Source: Flavobacterium sp.
GTDB lineage: Bacteria > Bacteroidota > Bacteroidia > Flavobacteriales > Flavobacteriaceae
Direction: 5' to 3'
Assembly (NCBI GenBank): GCA_030151255.1
Contig: JASLED010000062.1
Location: 1-20,374, forward strand
DNA length: 20,374 nucleotides
Part shown: piece by piece, positions 1 through 7,305 of the stretch
Layout: each line of letters begins with the position of its first letter
How positions within the stretch are numbered: the first letter of the stretch is position 1
Notes under the pieces: model-generated
What the model saw: only the letters and a program-made list of their open reading frames with translations
Database searches by the model: none
Told to the model about the DNA's origin: nothing
Position numbers and translations under genes: made by a program

Positions 1-141
1 TTAATTGAACAACTAAAACAAGAAGGCGTTACAGTATTGGACGAAATTGTAACGTATCCGTACGGAAAATTTGCACATATTTTAGATATGGAAGGCAATA
101 AAATTCAATTATGGGAACCAGGTGGTTCTTTTGAAGAATAA
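1..141 (+). CDS. VOC/glyoxalase-fold family protein, C-terminal end (partial)
   Basis: Only the last 46 codons are inside the window; the gene begins upstream of base 1. The readable end contains a phenylalanine-aspartate region typical of the last strand pair of vicinal-oxygen-chelate proteins: YGKFAHILDMEGNKIQLWEP, where the G-K-F-A, the D-x-E-G-N and the final I-Q-L-W-E-P resemble the glyoxalase/bleomycin-resistance fold (the E of W-E-P is usually a metal ligand). These proteins act in the cytoplasm as small dimeric metalloenzymes or binding proteins, but substrate cannot be told from the tail. It ends at TAA and runs straight into a hairpin terminator. The family assignment is good; the function is unknown. 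Confidence 0.75.
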   Translation, partial: LIEQLKQEGVTVLDEIVTYPYGKFAHILDMEGNKIQLWEPGGSFEE

Positions 142-167
142 AGCCATCCGCTTGAATGGCTTTTTTT
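141..167 (+). terminator. Rho-independent terminator of the VOC gene
   Basis: AAGCCAT (141-147) pairs with ATGGCTT (156-162) across an eight-base loop and is followed by a run of seven T (161-167). It starts on the last base of the stop codon of the upstream gene. Confidence 0.85.
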
Positions 168-414
168 AGTGTTATTTTGTGTTTCTAAAGATAGTTAAAC
201 CACTAACTTTATTATCTTAATATTTTACTTTTATAATCTACTAACCCGTTAGGGAGCTTACAACACATTCAAATAAGAACTATTAATCACTATACATAAC
301 CACTCTATTCCACCAAACTCCAGAAAAAAAGCTTGTAATTTTTACAAAATCCAAGCTATAAGTTATATAAATCTATTCCTTCACAGGATGGGTTTTCACA
401 ACATAAACAAAAAA
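163..414. other. Intergenic region between convergent genes, no gene seen
   Basis: About 250 bases of AT-rich sequence with no open frame of note on either strand. It holds the terminator of the minus-strand polyphosphate operon near its right end and a short palindromic motif CTAACCCGTTAG at 240-251 that resembles a motif at the other end of the window (20286 onward). Confidence 0.5.
324..357 (-). terminator. Probable terminator of the sixA-ppk-ppx operon
   Basis: Read on the minus strand, AGCTTG (357-352) pairs with CAAGCT (335-330) and is followed by a T tract (330-324). The 16-base loop contains a further short self-complementary stretch (TTGTAAAAATTACAA-like), so the stem is probably extended. 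It lies about 58 bases past the ppx stop codon. Confidence 0.65.
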
Positions 415-1329
415 TTAATCTAAAACCTGATAATCTAAAGGAATTTTATTATAATAAATTGCTTTTACAATTCCGTCTGACACTCCAATTTTGGGTACAA
501 AAATATACTTTGCTCCACTCCATTTCATAGCTTGTGTATAAATGCGAAGTGCAGGAATTATAACATCTGCTCGATCAGGATTTAAACTTAAAAGTGAAAT
601 TCTCTCGTCATAAGTCATTTCTGACAATTTAGTAAGTTGCTGAGATAGATAATTATAAGACAATGGTTTATCTTGCGATTTTCCAGACATTTTAAATGCC
701 TTATTTATATTTCCTCCAGATCCGATTACAACCAAATCTTTTAACAATTTTGTTTCTTGTTTAATCCATTGTTCAATGTCATTCCAAACACTTTTAGAAA
801 CCATATCATTTAACAATCGAACAGTTCCGTTGCGAAATGATTTTGAAGCAATTGATTTGCCTTCTTTAAAAATTGTAAATTCAGAACTTCCTCCACCAAC
901 ATCAACAAACATTACATTTTGCGTTTGATTGATAAAAGATTTTAAATCAGTTGAAGCAATAATCAGTGCTTCTTTTTCTCCATCAATAATATTAATTTGA
1001 ATTTTAGAAGCTTCTAATACAGCTTTTACTACATCCTGGCCATTTTCTGCCTCGCGCATTGCGCTTGTGGCACATGCCATAAAGCGTTCTACTTTATTTA
1101 CTTTCATTAATAAATAGAATGCTTGCATAGCTTCTATCATCCTATTTTTTGAATCTAAACTGATTTTTCCTTTCGTAAAAACATCTTGTCCTAAACGAAT
1201 TGGCACGCGAATTAATGAACTTTTACTGAAGATTGTTTCCTGGCCTTTTTCTTCAATAATATTCATTATCAATAAGCGCATTGCGTTAGATCCAATATCT
1301 ATTGCGGCGTATTTTCTTATTTTTAGCAT
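415..1329 (-). CDS. ppx: Exopolyphosphatase, Ppx/GppA family (short form)
   Basis: Hydrolyses terminal phosphates from inorganic polyphosphate (or pppGpp, which the same family can cleave) in the cytoplasm. The 304-residue protein shows the ASKHA-fold phosphate loops: AAIDIGSNAMRLLI at 8-21, ATSAMREAENG at 87-97, GEKEA at 117-121 (Glu120 sits where the catalytic glutamate of E. coli Ppx lies), VDVGGGSSEF at 142-151 and GSGGN at 203-207. It is much shorter than E. coli Ppx (513 residues) because it ends after the ASKHA core and lacks the C-terminal HD-like domains, as is usual for many Bacteroidota members. The ATG overlaps the ppk stop codon by one base (TAATG), so it is translationally coupled to ppk and is the last gene of the operon. 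Ppx versus GppA specificity cannot be decided from sequence; the operon partner favours polyphosphate. Confidence 0.92.
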   Translation of the reverse strand: MLKIRKYAAIDIGSNAMRLLIMNIIEEKGQETIFSKSSLIRVPIRLGQDVFTKGKISLDSKNRMIEAMQAFYLLMKVNKVERFMACATSAMREAENGQDVVKAVLEASKIQINIIDGEKEALIIASTDLKSFINQTQNVMFVDVGGGSSEFTIFKEGKSIASKSFRNGTVRLLNDMVSKSVWNDIEQWIKQETKLLKDLVVIGSGGNINKAFKMSGKSQDKPLSYNYLSQQLTKLSEMTYDERISLLSLNPDRADVIIPALRIYTQAMKWSGAKYIFVPKIGVSDGIVKAIYYNKIPLDYQVLD

Positions 1330-3437
1330 TACTTATCGTTGAGTTTGTTCAAAAAATAATTATACATTTCTTTTTGGGCTTGAAAATCTTCTTCTGCGTT
1401 TTTTTGGCGATATTTATTTGTCATATCACTTGAAAGTATGCGTGTTTTCACATTGCCTTTCCAACAAATTTCAAAGGTTTCTATTAACTCTTTTTTAATT
1501 TGTTCATCGTAAATTGGACAACTTACTTCAACTCTTTCGTCAAGGTTTCTTGTCATAAAATCAGCCGATGAAATATAAACATTTGGATTGTTGTTATTTC
1601 CAAAAATATAAACACGTGAATGTTCTAAAAATCGATCAACAATACTTATTACTTCAATGTTTTCACTCATTCCTTCAACATTCGGAATTAAGCAGCAAAT
1701 TCCTCTAATTAGCAATCGAATTTTCACTCCTGCATTACTTGCTTCATACAAGCGATCTACCATTTTAAGATCAGACAAGCTATTCATTTTTAAATGAATA
1801 TAAGCAGGCAATCCTAATTTTGCATTTTTAATTTCTTTATCAATTAATTTATAAAATCCAGAACGCGTATAATGTGGCGAAACCAACAAATGTTTGTATT
1901 TATTAACTCTATAATTTACTTTTAAAAATTCAAATACTTTTGAAACATCTTTTAATACCGAATTATTAGACGTTAAAAGTGTAGTATCTGTATAAACTCT
2001 TGCAGTGCTTTCGTTAAAATTTCCTGTTGAAATAAAACCATAGCGTTTTATTTTCTTTTTTTCCAAACGTTCAACTACACAAATTTTACTGTGTACTTTT
2101 AATCCTTTTACTCCAAAAATAAGTTGCACACCTTCAGATTGCATTAATTCAGAATAATAAATATTACTTGCTTCGTCAAAACGCGCTTGTAATTCTACTT
2201 GAGCAATTACTTTTTTACCATTTTTTACCGCATTGATTAACGAACTAATAATTTGAGAATTTTTTGCCAATCGATACAACGTAATTTTAATGGAAAGAAC
2301 TTGCGGATCCAAAGCTGCTTCTCTTAGAAAGCGTACCAAATAAGAAAAAGATTGATATGGTGTATAAATCATATAATCTCTTTTTTGCAATTGATGAATA
2401 ATAGAATCTTCCATGTCTAAATTTGGCACTGGTAAAGCAATTTGCTTTGGATAAACCAAATCAATTCGATTTAATGTAGGAAAGCTCATATAATCTCGTC
2501 GATTATGATAACGACCTCCAGGTATAATGCTATCGTTTCGTTCAATTTCAACGTTTTCTAACAGAAATTTCAACATTTCTTGATCCATTTCTTGATCATA
2601 CACAAAACGCACTACTTCACCTTCTTTTCTATCTCTTACCCCGCTCGATATTTTTTCTACAAACGATTTATGCAAATCAGTATCTACACCCAATTCTGCA
2701 TCGCGTGTAACTTTAATCATAAAAGCTTCTTCGGCTTTATAATCGTAAATATTAAATATTGACGACAAATTGTATCGAATAATATCATCAATCATAATAA
2801 TATTTTTCTTTCCGTCATTTGAAGGTAATTCAACAAATCGATTGATGAAGTTAGGAATTTCTATAATAGCATATTTTGTTCTTTTTTTTCTCTTATTTAC
2901 CTTACCACGAGTATTTCCAAGCTCTTCATCTACTTCTAATTTTACTACTAAATAACCATGTGTATCTCTTAGCAACGGAAACGGAGCTAAATCACTCAAA
3001 ATTACCGTAACTAAATCGATAGAAAGTGTGTGTAAAAAATAATCTTTTACAAAACTTTTTTGTTCTTCATTAATGGTGCGTTCGTCCAAAATAAAAATTC
3101 CTTGCTCTTCTAACTGACTTTCTATTTCGGCCAAAATTCGCAAGCTTTCTGCTTGTAAAGTAATTACTCGCGTTGTAATTTGCGACAACAAATCTTTAAC
3201 AACTACTCCGCTGCCTAATCTTCTATTTGCTTCGCCAATAACAACCATTCGGCGAATTGTTGCATAACGAACCCTAAAAAACTCGTCTAAATTATTAGAA
3301 AAAATTCCTATAAAGCGCAAGCGCTCTAAAAGTGGAACAGTATTATCTGCGGCTTCTTGTAATACTCTTTCATTAAATGACAGCCAGCTAATTTCGCGGT
3401 CGATGTAATGAAATTTAGTTGTTATTGTTGTGCTCAT
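1329..3437 (-). CDS. ppk: Polyphosphate kinase 1
   Basis: Reversibly transfers the gamma phosphate of ATP to a growing inorganic polyphosphate chain, through a phosphohistidine intermediate. At 702 residues it has the usual full length. The N-terminal domain opens with REISWLSFNERVLQEA (14-29) and NNLDEFFRVRYATIRR (48-63). The two catalytic domains carry LKVHSK (446-451, His449, the expected autophosphorylated histidine, like E. coli His435), STGNFNE (470-476), IRGICCL (577-583), FLEHSR (603-608, His606, like E. coli His592) and SSADFMTRNLDERVEV (623-638). It is the middle gene of an operon: four bases separate it from the upstream phosphohistidine phosphatase and its stop overlaps the ppx start. 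Having synthase and exopolyphosphatase in one transcript means both arms of polyphosphate turnover are co-expressed. Confidence 0.97.
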   Translation of the reverse strand: MSTTITTKFHYIDREISWLSFNERVLQEAADNTVPLLERLRFIGIFSNNLDEFFRVRYATIRRMVVIGEANRRLGSGVVVKDLLSQITTRVITLQAESLRILAEIESQLEEQGIFILDERTINEEQKSFVKDYFLHTLSIDLVTVILSDLAPFPLLRDTHGYLVVKLEVDEELGNTRGKVNKRKKRTKYAIIEIPNFINRFVELPSNDGKKNIIMIDDIIRYNLSSIFNIYDYKAEEAFMIKVTRDAELGVDTDLHKSFVEKISSGVRDRKEGEVVRFVYDQEMDQEMLKFLLENVEIERNDSIIPGGRYHNRRDYMSFPTLNRIDLVYPKQIALPVPNLDMEDSIIHQLQKRDYMIYTPYQSFSYLVRFLREAALDPQVLSIKITLYRLAKNSQIISSLINAVKNGKKVIAQVELQARFDEASNIYYSELMQSEGVQLIFGVKGLKVHSKICVVERLEKKKIKRYGFISTGNFNESTARVYTDTTLLTSNNSVLKDVSKVFEFLKVNYRVNKYKHLLVSPHYTRSGFYKLIDKEIKNAKLGLPAYIHLKMNSLSDLKMVDRLYEASNAGVKIRLLIRGICCLIPNVEGMSENIEVISIVDRFLEHSRVYIFGNNNNPNVYISSADFMTRNLDERVEVSCPIYDEQIKKELIETFEICWKGNVKTRILSSDMTNKYRQKNAEEDFQAQKEMYNYFLNKLNDK

Positions 3438-3441
3438 TAAC

Positions 3442-3930
3442 TTATTTTAAATGTCTCGGAAAAATTGTTTTTGTAACAGTTCCATTTTTTATGTCTTGCC
3501 AATCATCTTGTTCAAACCTCATCATCACAACTCCTGTAGTAGGCACATTTTTAATGAAATCATTACCAAATTTATCAACAAAATCTGTTATTGCATCATT
3601 ATGTCCAAAAATAATTAATGTATTATGTTTGTTTTCACAGTTTTTAATGGCTTGTTTAAGTTTTTTTACGTCAAACGTATAAATTTCATCCTTTAGAAGA
3701 ACATAATCATTGTTAATTTCTAAATTCTGACAAAAAATTGTAGCTGTTTGTTTGGCGCGTTTTGCTGTGCTTGTCCAAACAATAAATTTATTTGGCAAAT
3801 ATTCTTTCATTGCTTGAGAAACCAAATGGGCATCTTGCACTCCCCTTTCCTTTGAAATTGGTCTGTTTTTATCATCAACTATCGTATCCCAACACGATTT
3901 AGCATGTCTTATTAAAATCAATTCTTTCAT
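3442..3930 (-). CDS. sixA: SixA-like phosphohistidine phosphatase
   Basis: A 162-residue histidine-phosphatase-superfamily (RHG) protein. LILIRHAKSCWDT at 4-16 supplies the nucleophilic His9 and Arg8, VWTSTAKRAKQTA at 51-63 the second arginine region, and IIFGHNDAI at 106-114 the second catalytic histidine (His110). The small size, the absence of a lid insertion and the RHAKS start match SixA, which removes phosphate from phosphohistidine in E. coli phosphorelay and phosphotransferase proteins. It is the first gene of the operon and lies four bases before ppk, whose catalytic cycle uses a phosphohistidine. That placement is suggestive but no partner is proven. A general small-molecule phosphatase role is the alternative. 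Confidence 0.85.
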   Translation of the reverse strand: MKELILIRHAKSCWDTIVDDKNRPISKERGVQDAHLVSQAMKEYLPNKFIVWTSTAKRAKQTATIFCQNLEINNDYVLLKDEIYTFDVKKLKQAIKNCENKHNTLIIFGHNDAITDFVDKFGNDFIKNVPTTGVVMMRFEQDDWQDIKNGTVTKTIFPRHLK

Positions 3931-4103
3931 AACAAATTATTTTATACGCTATAATATTAAAATATTTTTCAATTAAAATTATCTTTTAAACAATTTAAAC
4001 ATATTTATAACTAAATCTAATAAAAAAAATTATAAATGAATATATTTTACGCTATTAAATAAAAACTTTACTTTTGATGTAGCAAAAAACATAACTTTTT
4101 ACA
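3931..4103. promoter_or_regulatory. Divergent promoter region of the polyphosphate operon and DUF4199-kdsA
   Basis: This AT-rich spacer separates the divergent sixA and DUF4199-like genes. On the plus strand TACTTTTG (4069-4076) fits the Bacteroidota -7 element TAnnTTTG and would start RNA about 20 bases before the ATG at 4104; no clean TTG lies at the -33 position. The 8-mer TACGCTAT occurs twice in direct orientation, at 3945-3952 and 4048-4055; the second copy sits where the -33 element would be. No convincing -7 element was found for the minus-strand operon. Confidence 0.5.
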
Positions 4104-4670
4104 ATGAAAAAATTCTCTATTGAATTCAAATGGGCTGCTATTGCTACGCTGGCTGCATTGATTTGGATGTTTATAGGAAAGGCTGCAGGATTGCAAACTG
4201 ACTTACACAAAGTTCGTTTTGAAGTACTTCACGAAATGCTGTTTAGCTTTTTATTATTTATTTTTTATTGGCTTGGAATTCGTCAAAAGAAAAAAGAATA
4301 TTACAATAATATAATTACCTGGCAACAAGCTTTTTTTACTGGTTTGGTAATGTGTATAATGATTTCTTTATTTTTTCCGATTGTACAATTCATTACCTAT
4401 AATCAAATAAGTCCTGATTTTATGGAAACCTTAAAACAGGCTCTTATTTTAGATGGAAAAATGGATGCTGAAGAAGCATCAAAAAATGCATCTTTTGATT
4501 TATTTATTCGCAATGGCGTGATGAATAATCTATCTTTTGGTGTTATCTTTACTACAATAATTGCTTACTTTTTAAAAACAAAAGATGCCGAACAAGCAAA
4601 AGTAATTGCATCTAAAAAACCAGAAATGGTAAAAGTTAAAAAACAAAAAAGTAAATTGAAGAAAAAATAA
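4104..4670 (+). CDS. DUF4199-like four-helix inner-membrane protein
   Basis: A 188-residue integral membrane protein without recognised catalytic residues. Hydrophobic segments lie near residues 9-28, 43-59, 75-97 and 139-157. The layout of the first helix pair followed by a short basic loop (RQKKKEYYN, 60-68), the ITWQQAFFTGL stretch and a polar loop before the last helix resembles the DUF4199 family common in flavobacteria. The tail (171-188) is strongly lysine rich and must be cytoplasmic. It is followed after 19 bases by kdsA on the same strand and shares its promoter, so a link to envelope or lipopolysaccharide biogenesis is possible but only inferred from the neighbour. Family assignment is from memory of the pattern. 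Confidence 0.7.
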   Translation: MKKFSIEFKWAAIATLAALIWMFIGKAAGLQTDLHKVRFEVLHEMLFSFLLFIFYWLGIRQKKKEYYNNIITWQQAFFTGLVMCIMISLFFPIVQFITYNQISPDFMETLKQALILDGKMDAEEASKNASFDLFIRNGVMNNLSFGVIFTTIIAYFLKTKDAEQAKVIASKKPEMVKVKKQKSKLKKK

Positions 4671-4689
4671 CGATTAAATTCTACAAAAA

Positions 4690-5508
4690 ATGAATATCAA
4701 CAACATACCTCAAATAAAAAATACAGATGCTGATAACTTCTTTTTATTAGCAGGACCTTGTGCAATTGAAGGAGAAGAAATGGCACTTCGCATTGCCGAA
4801 CATATTATTAAAGTAACTGACAAATTAAAGATTCCCTTCGTATTTAAAGGATCTTTTAAAAAAGCTAATCGCTCTAGAATTGATAGTTTTACAGGAATTG
4901 GAGATATTGAAGCCTTAAAAATATTACAAAAAGTAAGTAAAGAATTTGGCGTACCAACTGTAACAGATATTCACGAAATTTCTGATGCTACTATGGCTGC
5001 AGAATATGTAGATATTTTGCAAATTCCGGCTTTTTTAGTACGACAAACTGACCTTGTTGTTGCAGCTGCAAATACAGGTAAAGTTGTAAACCTAAAGAAA
5101 GGTCAATTTATGAGCCCTGAAAGCATGAAACATGCAGTACAAAAAGTTTTAGATTGTAATAATGAGAATGTAATGATTACAGATCGAGGAACAATGTTTG
5201 GATACCAAGATATGATTGTAGATTACAGAGGAATTCCTACAATGCAGCAATATGCTCCTACTGTTTTAGATATTACTCACTCGTTACAACAACCAAATCA
5301 AAGCAGTGGTGTAACAGGCGGAAGACCCGATTTGATTGAAACAATTGCTAAAGCTGGTATTGCTGTTGGTGTAGATGGTATTTTCTTGGAAACGCATTTT
5401 AATCCTGCAGAAGCAAAAAGTGATGGAGCAAATATGTTACATTTAGATCACTTTGAAGACTTAATGACAAAATTAGTAGCTATTAGACAAACTATTCGAA
5501 AGTTCTAA
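4690..5508 (+). CDS. kdsA: 3-deoxy-8-phosphooctulonate synthase (Kdo-8-P synthase), metal-type
   Basis: Condenses phosphoenolpyruvate with arabinose 5-phosphate to Kdo 8-phosphate, the committed step toward the Kdo sugar of lipopolysaccharide, in the cytoplasm. The 272-residue TIM barrel shows LAGPCAIEGEE (20-30), KGSFKKANRSRIDSFTG (53-69), TDIHE (92-96), QIPAFLVRQTDL (111-122), KKGQFMSPE (136-144), TDRGTMFGYQDM (164-175), DITHSLQQPN (194-203) and LETHFNPAEAKSDGAN (233-248). Cys24 replaces the asparagine of the E. coli enzyme; with His197, Glu234 and Asp245 this gives the full ligand set of the metal-dependent class. The ATG is 19 bases after the upstream gene, which makes a two-gene operon ended by a strong hairpin terminator. 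Confidence 0.96.
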   Translation: MNINNIPQIKNTDADNFFLLAGPCAIEGEEMALRIAEHIIKVTDKLKIPFVFKGSFKKANRSRIDSFTGIGDIEALKILQKVSKEFGVPTVTDIHEISDATMAAEYVDILQIPAFLVRQTDLVVAAANTGKVVNLKKGQFMSPESMKHAVQKVLDCNNENVMITDRGTMFGYQDMIVDYRGIPTMQQYAPTVLDITHSLQQPNQSSGVTGGRPDLIETIAKAGIAVGVDGIFLETHFNPAEAKSDGANMLHLDHFEDLMTKLVAIRQTIRKF

Positions 5509-5511
5509 AAT

Positions 5512-5547
5512 AAAAAAAGCGCTTGTAATATAACAAGCGCTTTTTTT
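5512..5547. terminator. Bidirectional terminator between kdsA and the META lipoprotein
   Basis: A 15-bp perfect inverted repeat: seven A plus GCGCTTGT (5512-5526) against ACAAGCGC plus seven T (5533-5547), with a six-base loop. The A and T tracts make it functional on both strands, ending kdsA (plus) and the gene at 5573-6058 (minus). Confidence 0.95.
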
Positions 5548-5572
5548 ATTTGATATGATATATCGCAAAAAA

Positions 5573-6058
5573 TTATTGAGCGTTAACTCTATTAAATTTC
5601 AACACAACGTTATCATTTGATTTAAACACCAAGGTATTTTCATCAATTGAATAATTATTTGTTTCTTTTAAAGCTTGATTGAAAGCAATATCGGCTACAC
5701 CTTCGCAAAACATTCTTGTTGAAGCTAATTTTTCTCCAATAGAAATTGCGTTATTATCTCCTAAATCATAAGATCCCATTAAATTATTACACCCATCATT
5801 TCCATTTACTTGCAATCCGTTTTCAAACGTTAAGCTTGGTAAATTTCCTGGATATAACTCTTTTACTGTTTTTCCTTTCGCATCAGCTGTATTAATTTCT
5901 GAAAGTTCCCAAGAACCAGTTAACCCTTCTATTACAACAACATCTTCTTCTACAACTTCTGTTGAAATTGGTTCAATATCTTGTGTTTTTTCTTTTTTAT
6001 TACATGCAGCAAACATCAATAATAATGCGCTTCCAAATAAAACTACTGTCTTTTTCAT
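5573..6058 (-). CDS. META-domain (HslJ-like) lipoprotein
   Basis: The 161-residue protein begins with a lipoprotein signal peptide: basic start MKKTVV, hydrophobic core and lipobox FAAC with Cys19 as the acylated residue, followed by NKKEK. An acidic linker (residues 28-46) leads to a META domain from about 47: GLTGSWELSEIN, then the family hallmarks NDGCNNLMGSY (82-92) and a later S-T-R-M-F-C stretch (Cys118). The two cysteines, in CNN and MFC, are conserved in the META/HslJ family, whose members are periplasmic or outer-membrane associated and have been linked to stress and motility; no enzymatic activity is known. It has its own promoter and shares a terminator with kdsA, so it appears to be a single-gene unit. 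Confidence 0.88.
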   Translation of the reverse strand: MKKTVVLFGSALLLMFAACNKKEKTQDIEPISTEVVEEDVVVIEGLTGSWELSEINTADAKGKTVKELYPGNLPSLTFENGLQVNGNDGCNNLMGSYDLGDNNAISIGEKLASTRMFCEGVADIAFNQALKETNNYSIDENTLVFKSNDNVVLKFNRVNAQ

Positions 6059-6084
6059 TTTGTCAATTTTTTAAATATTTATAT

Positions 6085-6112
6085 CAAATATACCAATTTA
6101 AAAAACTAACAA
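6085..6112 (-). promoter_or_regulatory. Promoter of the META lipoprotein
   Basis: On the minus strand TTG (6112-6110) is followed after 17 bases by TATATTTG (6092-6085), matching the Bacteroidota housekeeping promoter TTG-N17-23-TAnnTTTG. The leader to the ATG at 6058 is about 20 bases. Confidence 0.7.
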
Positions 6113-6132
6113 GAAAAATATTTTATTAATTT

Positions 6133-6771
6133 TTACACAAAACCTTCTTCTTTTACAATTTTTATTAACCCACCATTATCTTTTACGTTAAAAACTTGTT
6201 TTAAGCTAAGAATACGTTTATTTACAGCACTTTCGCTAATGAATAAAGTTTCTCCAATTTCTTTTATTTTAAAGCCTTTTTCTAAAAGCAATAAAATATT
6301 AATATTTAGTTCTTGTAATAATAATTCTTTTTTATAAATCTGTTGCAATGCTTTATATGCATGAGAGCTATAAAATCGCTCTCCTGAAACAACTTCTTGA
6401 ATGGCTTGTTCTAATACTTGAGTATTTACATCTAATTTTACCATTAGTCCATCTGGAGAAGCTAACTTGTGAATATGATATATTAATAAAATTTCTTCGT
6501 GCCCGGTAATTAAAATCACTTTTGTATTAGGAAACTTATTACGGCACATTTTTACAAAATCTACCCCATTAGTAATTTTTCCATCTTCTGAAACACGCCC
6601 TAATTTATAATCGACAATTATTAAATCTAATTCGACTAAATTATTAATCAAACTAATTCCTTCATTTACATCAGAGCTACTAATTACATTCCAATCCTTG
6701 AATTTATCAGAGAAAACAGATACATACCAATCAAGAATCATTTGATGATCATCAATTATAAATACATTCAT
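6133..6771 (-). CDS. NarL/FixJ-type response regulator
   Basis: The 212-residue protein joins a receiver domain (1 to about 125) to a C-terminal LuxR-type helix-turn-helix (about 150-212). Receiver landmarks are IIDDHQM (5-11, acidic pair Asp7/Asp8), LIIVDYKL (50-57, phospho-acceptor Asp54), LITGH (87-91, Thr89) and MVKLD (110-114, Lys112). The DNA-binding part is recognisable from LEKGFKIKEIGETLFISESA (163-182) followed by VNKRILSLKQVF. A polar insertion, GRVSEDGKITNGVD, sits in the loop after the phosphorylation site, a little longer than usual. It is divergent from a small lipoprotein gene and a HisKA_3 sensor kinase, the kinase class that normally partners NarL-type regulators, so the kinase at 7306-9318 is the presumed partner. 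Probable targets are its own divergent intergenic region. Confidence 0.9.
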   Translation of the reverse strand: MNVFIIDDHQMILDWYVSVFSDKFKDWNVISSSDVNEGISLINNLVELDLIIVDYKLGRVSEDGKITNGVDFVKMCRNKFPNTKVILITGHEEILLIYHIHKLASPDGLMVKLDVNTQVLEQAIQEVVSGERFYSSHAYKALQQIYKKELLLQELNINILLLLEKGFKIKEIGETLFISESAVNKRILSLKQVFNVKDNGGLIKIVKEEGFV

Positions 6772-6961
6772 TACGAGGCAACAATTAACAATTTATACAT
6801 TTTTACTATACCTTATAAAATTTTATTATCAATATATTTGCTATTAAGTAATTTTTACAACAAAAAATGTAAAACATCAATTATTTTAACAAATTAAATT
6901 TACATTTTAGTATCAAAATATTATTTTAACACCTTACATTCACAATATTAAATCGCAAATT
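6772..6961. promoter_or_regulatory. Divergent regulatory region of the two-component locus
   Basis: The 190-base spacer contains a plus-strand -7 element TATATTTG (6833-6840, followed by C), which would give the small lipoprotein mRNA a leader of roughly 115 bases; no clear TTG precedes it. Downstream lie related elements: TACATTTTTACTAT (6796-6809), the inverted repeat TTTTACA-N8-TGTAAAA (6853-6859 and 6868-6874), TACATTTTAGTAT (6901-6913) and TTACATT (6934-6940). They resemble binding sites for the divergently encoded regulator, but this is inferred from repetition and position only. Confidence 0.45.
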
Positions 6962-7225
6962 ATGAAAAAAAAACTATTTTTAGGCATTAGTGTAGCATTA
7001 CTTGGAACTTTAGCATCTTGTACAACTGAAAACCTTCCAACAGAAGCTTCAGGTAAAAAAGTAAATAGTTTAGAAACTGTTACTATAGAACAAAATGGAA
7101 CTACTAATCAGTCTTTTGCTCCTATAAAACAAGATACTTTAAGACAAAGCACTATTGTTATCAGCACTTCAAATTCTGTTATGGATAATGGCGATTTAGC
7201 AACAATCAAAGACAAAAGAAAATAA
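6962..7225 (+). CDS. Small orphan lipoprotein next to a two-component system
   Basis: I do not recognise a family for this 87-residue protein. Residues 1-19 form a lipoprotein signal peptide (MKKK start, hydrophobic core, lipobox LASC, Cys20). The mature part of 68 residues is polar, rich in Thr, Ser, Asn and Gln, has no further cysteine, no predicted membrane segment and no repeat, and ends in a basic tail KDKRK. The composition suggests an extended, probably unstructured, envelope-anchored peptide. It has its own terminator immediately after the stop and a probable promoter in the divergent region, so it can be expressed independently of the kinase gene that follows. Its position between a response regulator and a lipid-anchored sensor kinase suggests a signal, accessory or target protein of that system; this is inference. 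The real-gene call rests on the signal peptide, the start and the following terminator. Confidence 0.8.
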   Translation: MKKKLFLGISVALLGTLASCTTENLPTEASGKKVNSLETVTIEQNGTTNQSFAPIKQDTLRQSTIVISTSNSVMDNGDLATIKDKRK

Positions 7226-7234
7226 TTAAATATG

Positions 7235-7267
7235 ATCCCACTTTTTCTGATAAAAAGTGGGATTTTT
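7235..7267 (+). terminator. Terminator of the small lipoprotein gene
   Basis: A 12-bp perfect stem, ATCCCACTTTTT (7235-7246) with AAAAAGTGGGAT (7252-7263), five-base loop, then T tract to 7267. It lies ten bases after the stop codon and separates the lipoprotein transcript from the kinase gene that starts at 7306. Some read-through may feed the kinase, since no good separate promoter was found in the remaining 40 bases. Confidence 0.92.
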
Positions 7268-7305
7268 CCTTTATTAATCGTTATTTGCAGTGTAAAATAT
7301 AATTT

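Noticed and set aside
2580..2955. Two plus-strand open frames inside ppk (2580-2762 and 2770-2955)
   Set aside because: They are antisense to the conserved Ppk coding frame, are rich in Phe/Ile as expected of reversed AT-rich code, and have no supporting start context.
3419..3682. Plus-strand 87-codon frame opposite the SixA-like gene
   Set aside because: It is the antisense shadow of a conserved enzyme, with no recognisable signal or domain.
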